Below, one piece after another: positions 34,036-34,413 of a stretch of 34,413 bases of DNA. Source of the stretch: Candidatus Gastranaerophilales bacterium (GTDB lineage Bacteria > Cyanobacteriota > Vampirovibrionia > Gastranaerophilales > Gastranaerophilaceae); NCBI GenBank assembly GCA_947587615.1, contig CANPYC010000022.1, forward strand, positions 1-34,413, read 5' to 3'. Position numbers and translations under genes: made by a program. The notes beneath the pieces were generated by a model that saw only the letters and a list, made by a program, of their open reading frames with translations, did no database searches and was not told the origin of the DNA. The first letter of the stretch is position 1. The number at the start of each line of letters is the position of its first letter.

Positions 34036-34413
34036 ATGAACAAGAGAAAATTTTTATTAGCAAGTACGCTGTTAATTTGCTTTAGTGCGCAATATGCCTT
34101 GCCTGTTTTTGCAGACCATAACGACGTATTTAACGGCAGCACCGGCGGAACCGTTACACTCCATGGAGACGGTACAGGAAGCGTAACAAATAACGGTAAA
34201 GGTGATGTTGAATTAAAAAGTGACGTTGGAAATCGTAAATTTACAGGCTCTCTTAAAAATAAAGGCGGCGGGAAGTTTACAAATAACGTTAAAGTCGAGG
34301 TAAATAACGGTGATGTGATTGAAAACACAGGAGAAAGCTCAACTTTTACAAATAATAGCGGTATAACTGTCAATGAAGGCGGTTCTTTAACAAATTCAGG
34401 CATATTTAATAAC
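34036..34413 (+). CDS. Exported Asn/Gly-rich repeat protein (partial, 5' end only)
   Basis: An open frame of 126 codons runs from ATG at 34036 to the window edge, with AAGGA eight bases upstream. The signal peptide is MNKRKFLLASTLLICFS...LPVFA, cleaved before DHND. The mature part is rich in Asn, Gly and Thr, with short repeats such as TNNGKG, NNGDVIENTG, TNNSG and EGGSLTNSG. This is typical of parallel beta-helix adhesins or autotransporter passenger domains. The family cannot be fixed from the fragment. A minus-strand frame over the same bases is a shadow. Confidence 0.8.
   Translation, partial: MNKRKFLLASTLLICFSAQYALPVFADHNDVFNGSTGGTVTLHGDGTGSVTNNGKGDVELKSDVGNRKFTGSLKNKGGGKFTNNVKVEVNNGDVIENTGESSTFTNNSGITVNEGGSLTNSGIFNN

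Noticed and set aside
34029-34403. 124-codon minus-strand ORF at the right end
   Set aside because: It is a shadow of the exported Asn/Gly-rich protein, whose signal peptide and ribosome site are on the plus strand.

Overview
The window is 34.4 kb of AT-rich bacterial chromosome (roughly one third G+C by eye). It suggests a gut-type member of the Vampirovibrionia/Melainabacteria (Candidatus Gastranaerophilales-like). RecA reads most like cyanobacterial RecA ([18 protein letters not shown] and [11 protein letters not shown] segments). Five prepilin-like proteins, a Cys-rich surface protein and a TPR exoprotein fit such a diderm. The lineage is an inference; the genes are read directly.

Layout. 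1-1217 (-): a prepilin-type leader fused to a long Cys-rich repeat protein that runs off the left edge, divergent from an XRE regulator (1371-1697). 1694-2044 (-): an unrecognised protein. 2246-8645 (+): rpsU, a palindromic-repeat cluster, a small unknown gene with upp, recA, a TPR protein, a tRNA-dihydrouridine synthase and a GIY-YIG protein. 8670-9552: three tandem ~298-bp modules, each encoding a 22-25 aa hydrophobic peptide (-) facing an antisense promoter (+). They look like type I toxin-antitoxin loci. 9636-15271 (-): a fused M16 peptidase and four prepilin-like genes, two of which share 555 identical bases. 15439-17733: a radical SAM protein convergent with a BadF/HgdC-type activase and an unknown partner.

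18123-20371 (+): a defence patch, with a complete HaeIII-like (GGCC) methyltransferase/endonuclease pair followed by a decayed AbiTii-like gene. hisS follows (20516-21760), then a 1-kb palindromic-repeat cluster and tRNA-Arg(TCT). 23152-25507 (-): an orphan histidine kinase with a coiled-coil protein. 25686-29165: a TSCPD Cys protein (+) and a minus-strand run of an exported protein, ssb, a DUF1537 kinase and pdxA. 29344-32281 (+): a degenerate PIG-L-like protein, then groES-groEL. 32342-34413: a structured intergenic stretch, a small membrane protein (-), a third palindromic-repeat cluster, a possible MITE carrying a promoter, and the start of an Asn/Gly-rich exported protein cut by the right edge.

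Housekeeping genes alternate with fast-evolving surface, defence and repeat-rich segments. The most promising unexplained parts are the triplicated peptide/antisense modules, the prepilin genes (including one gene fused to Cys-rich repeats), and the palindromic repeat family in three intergenic clusters.
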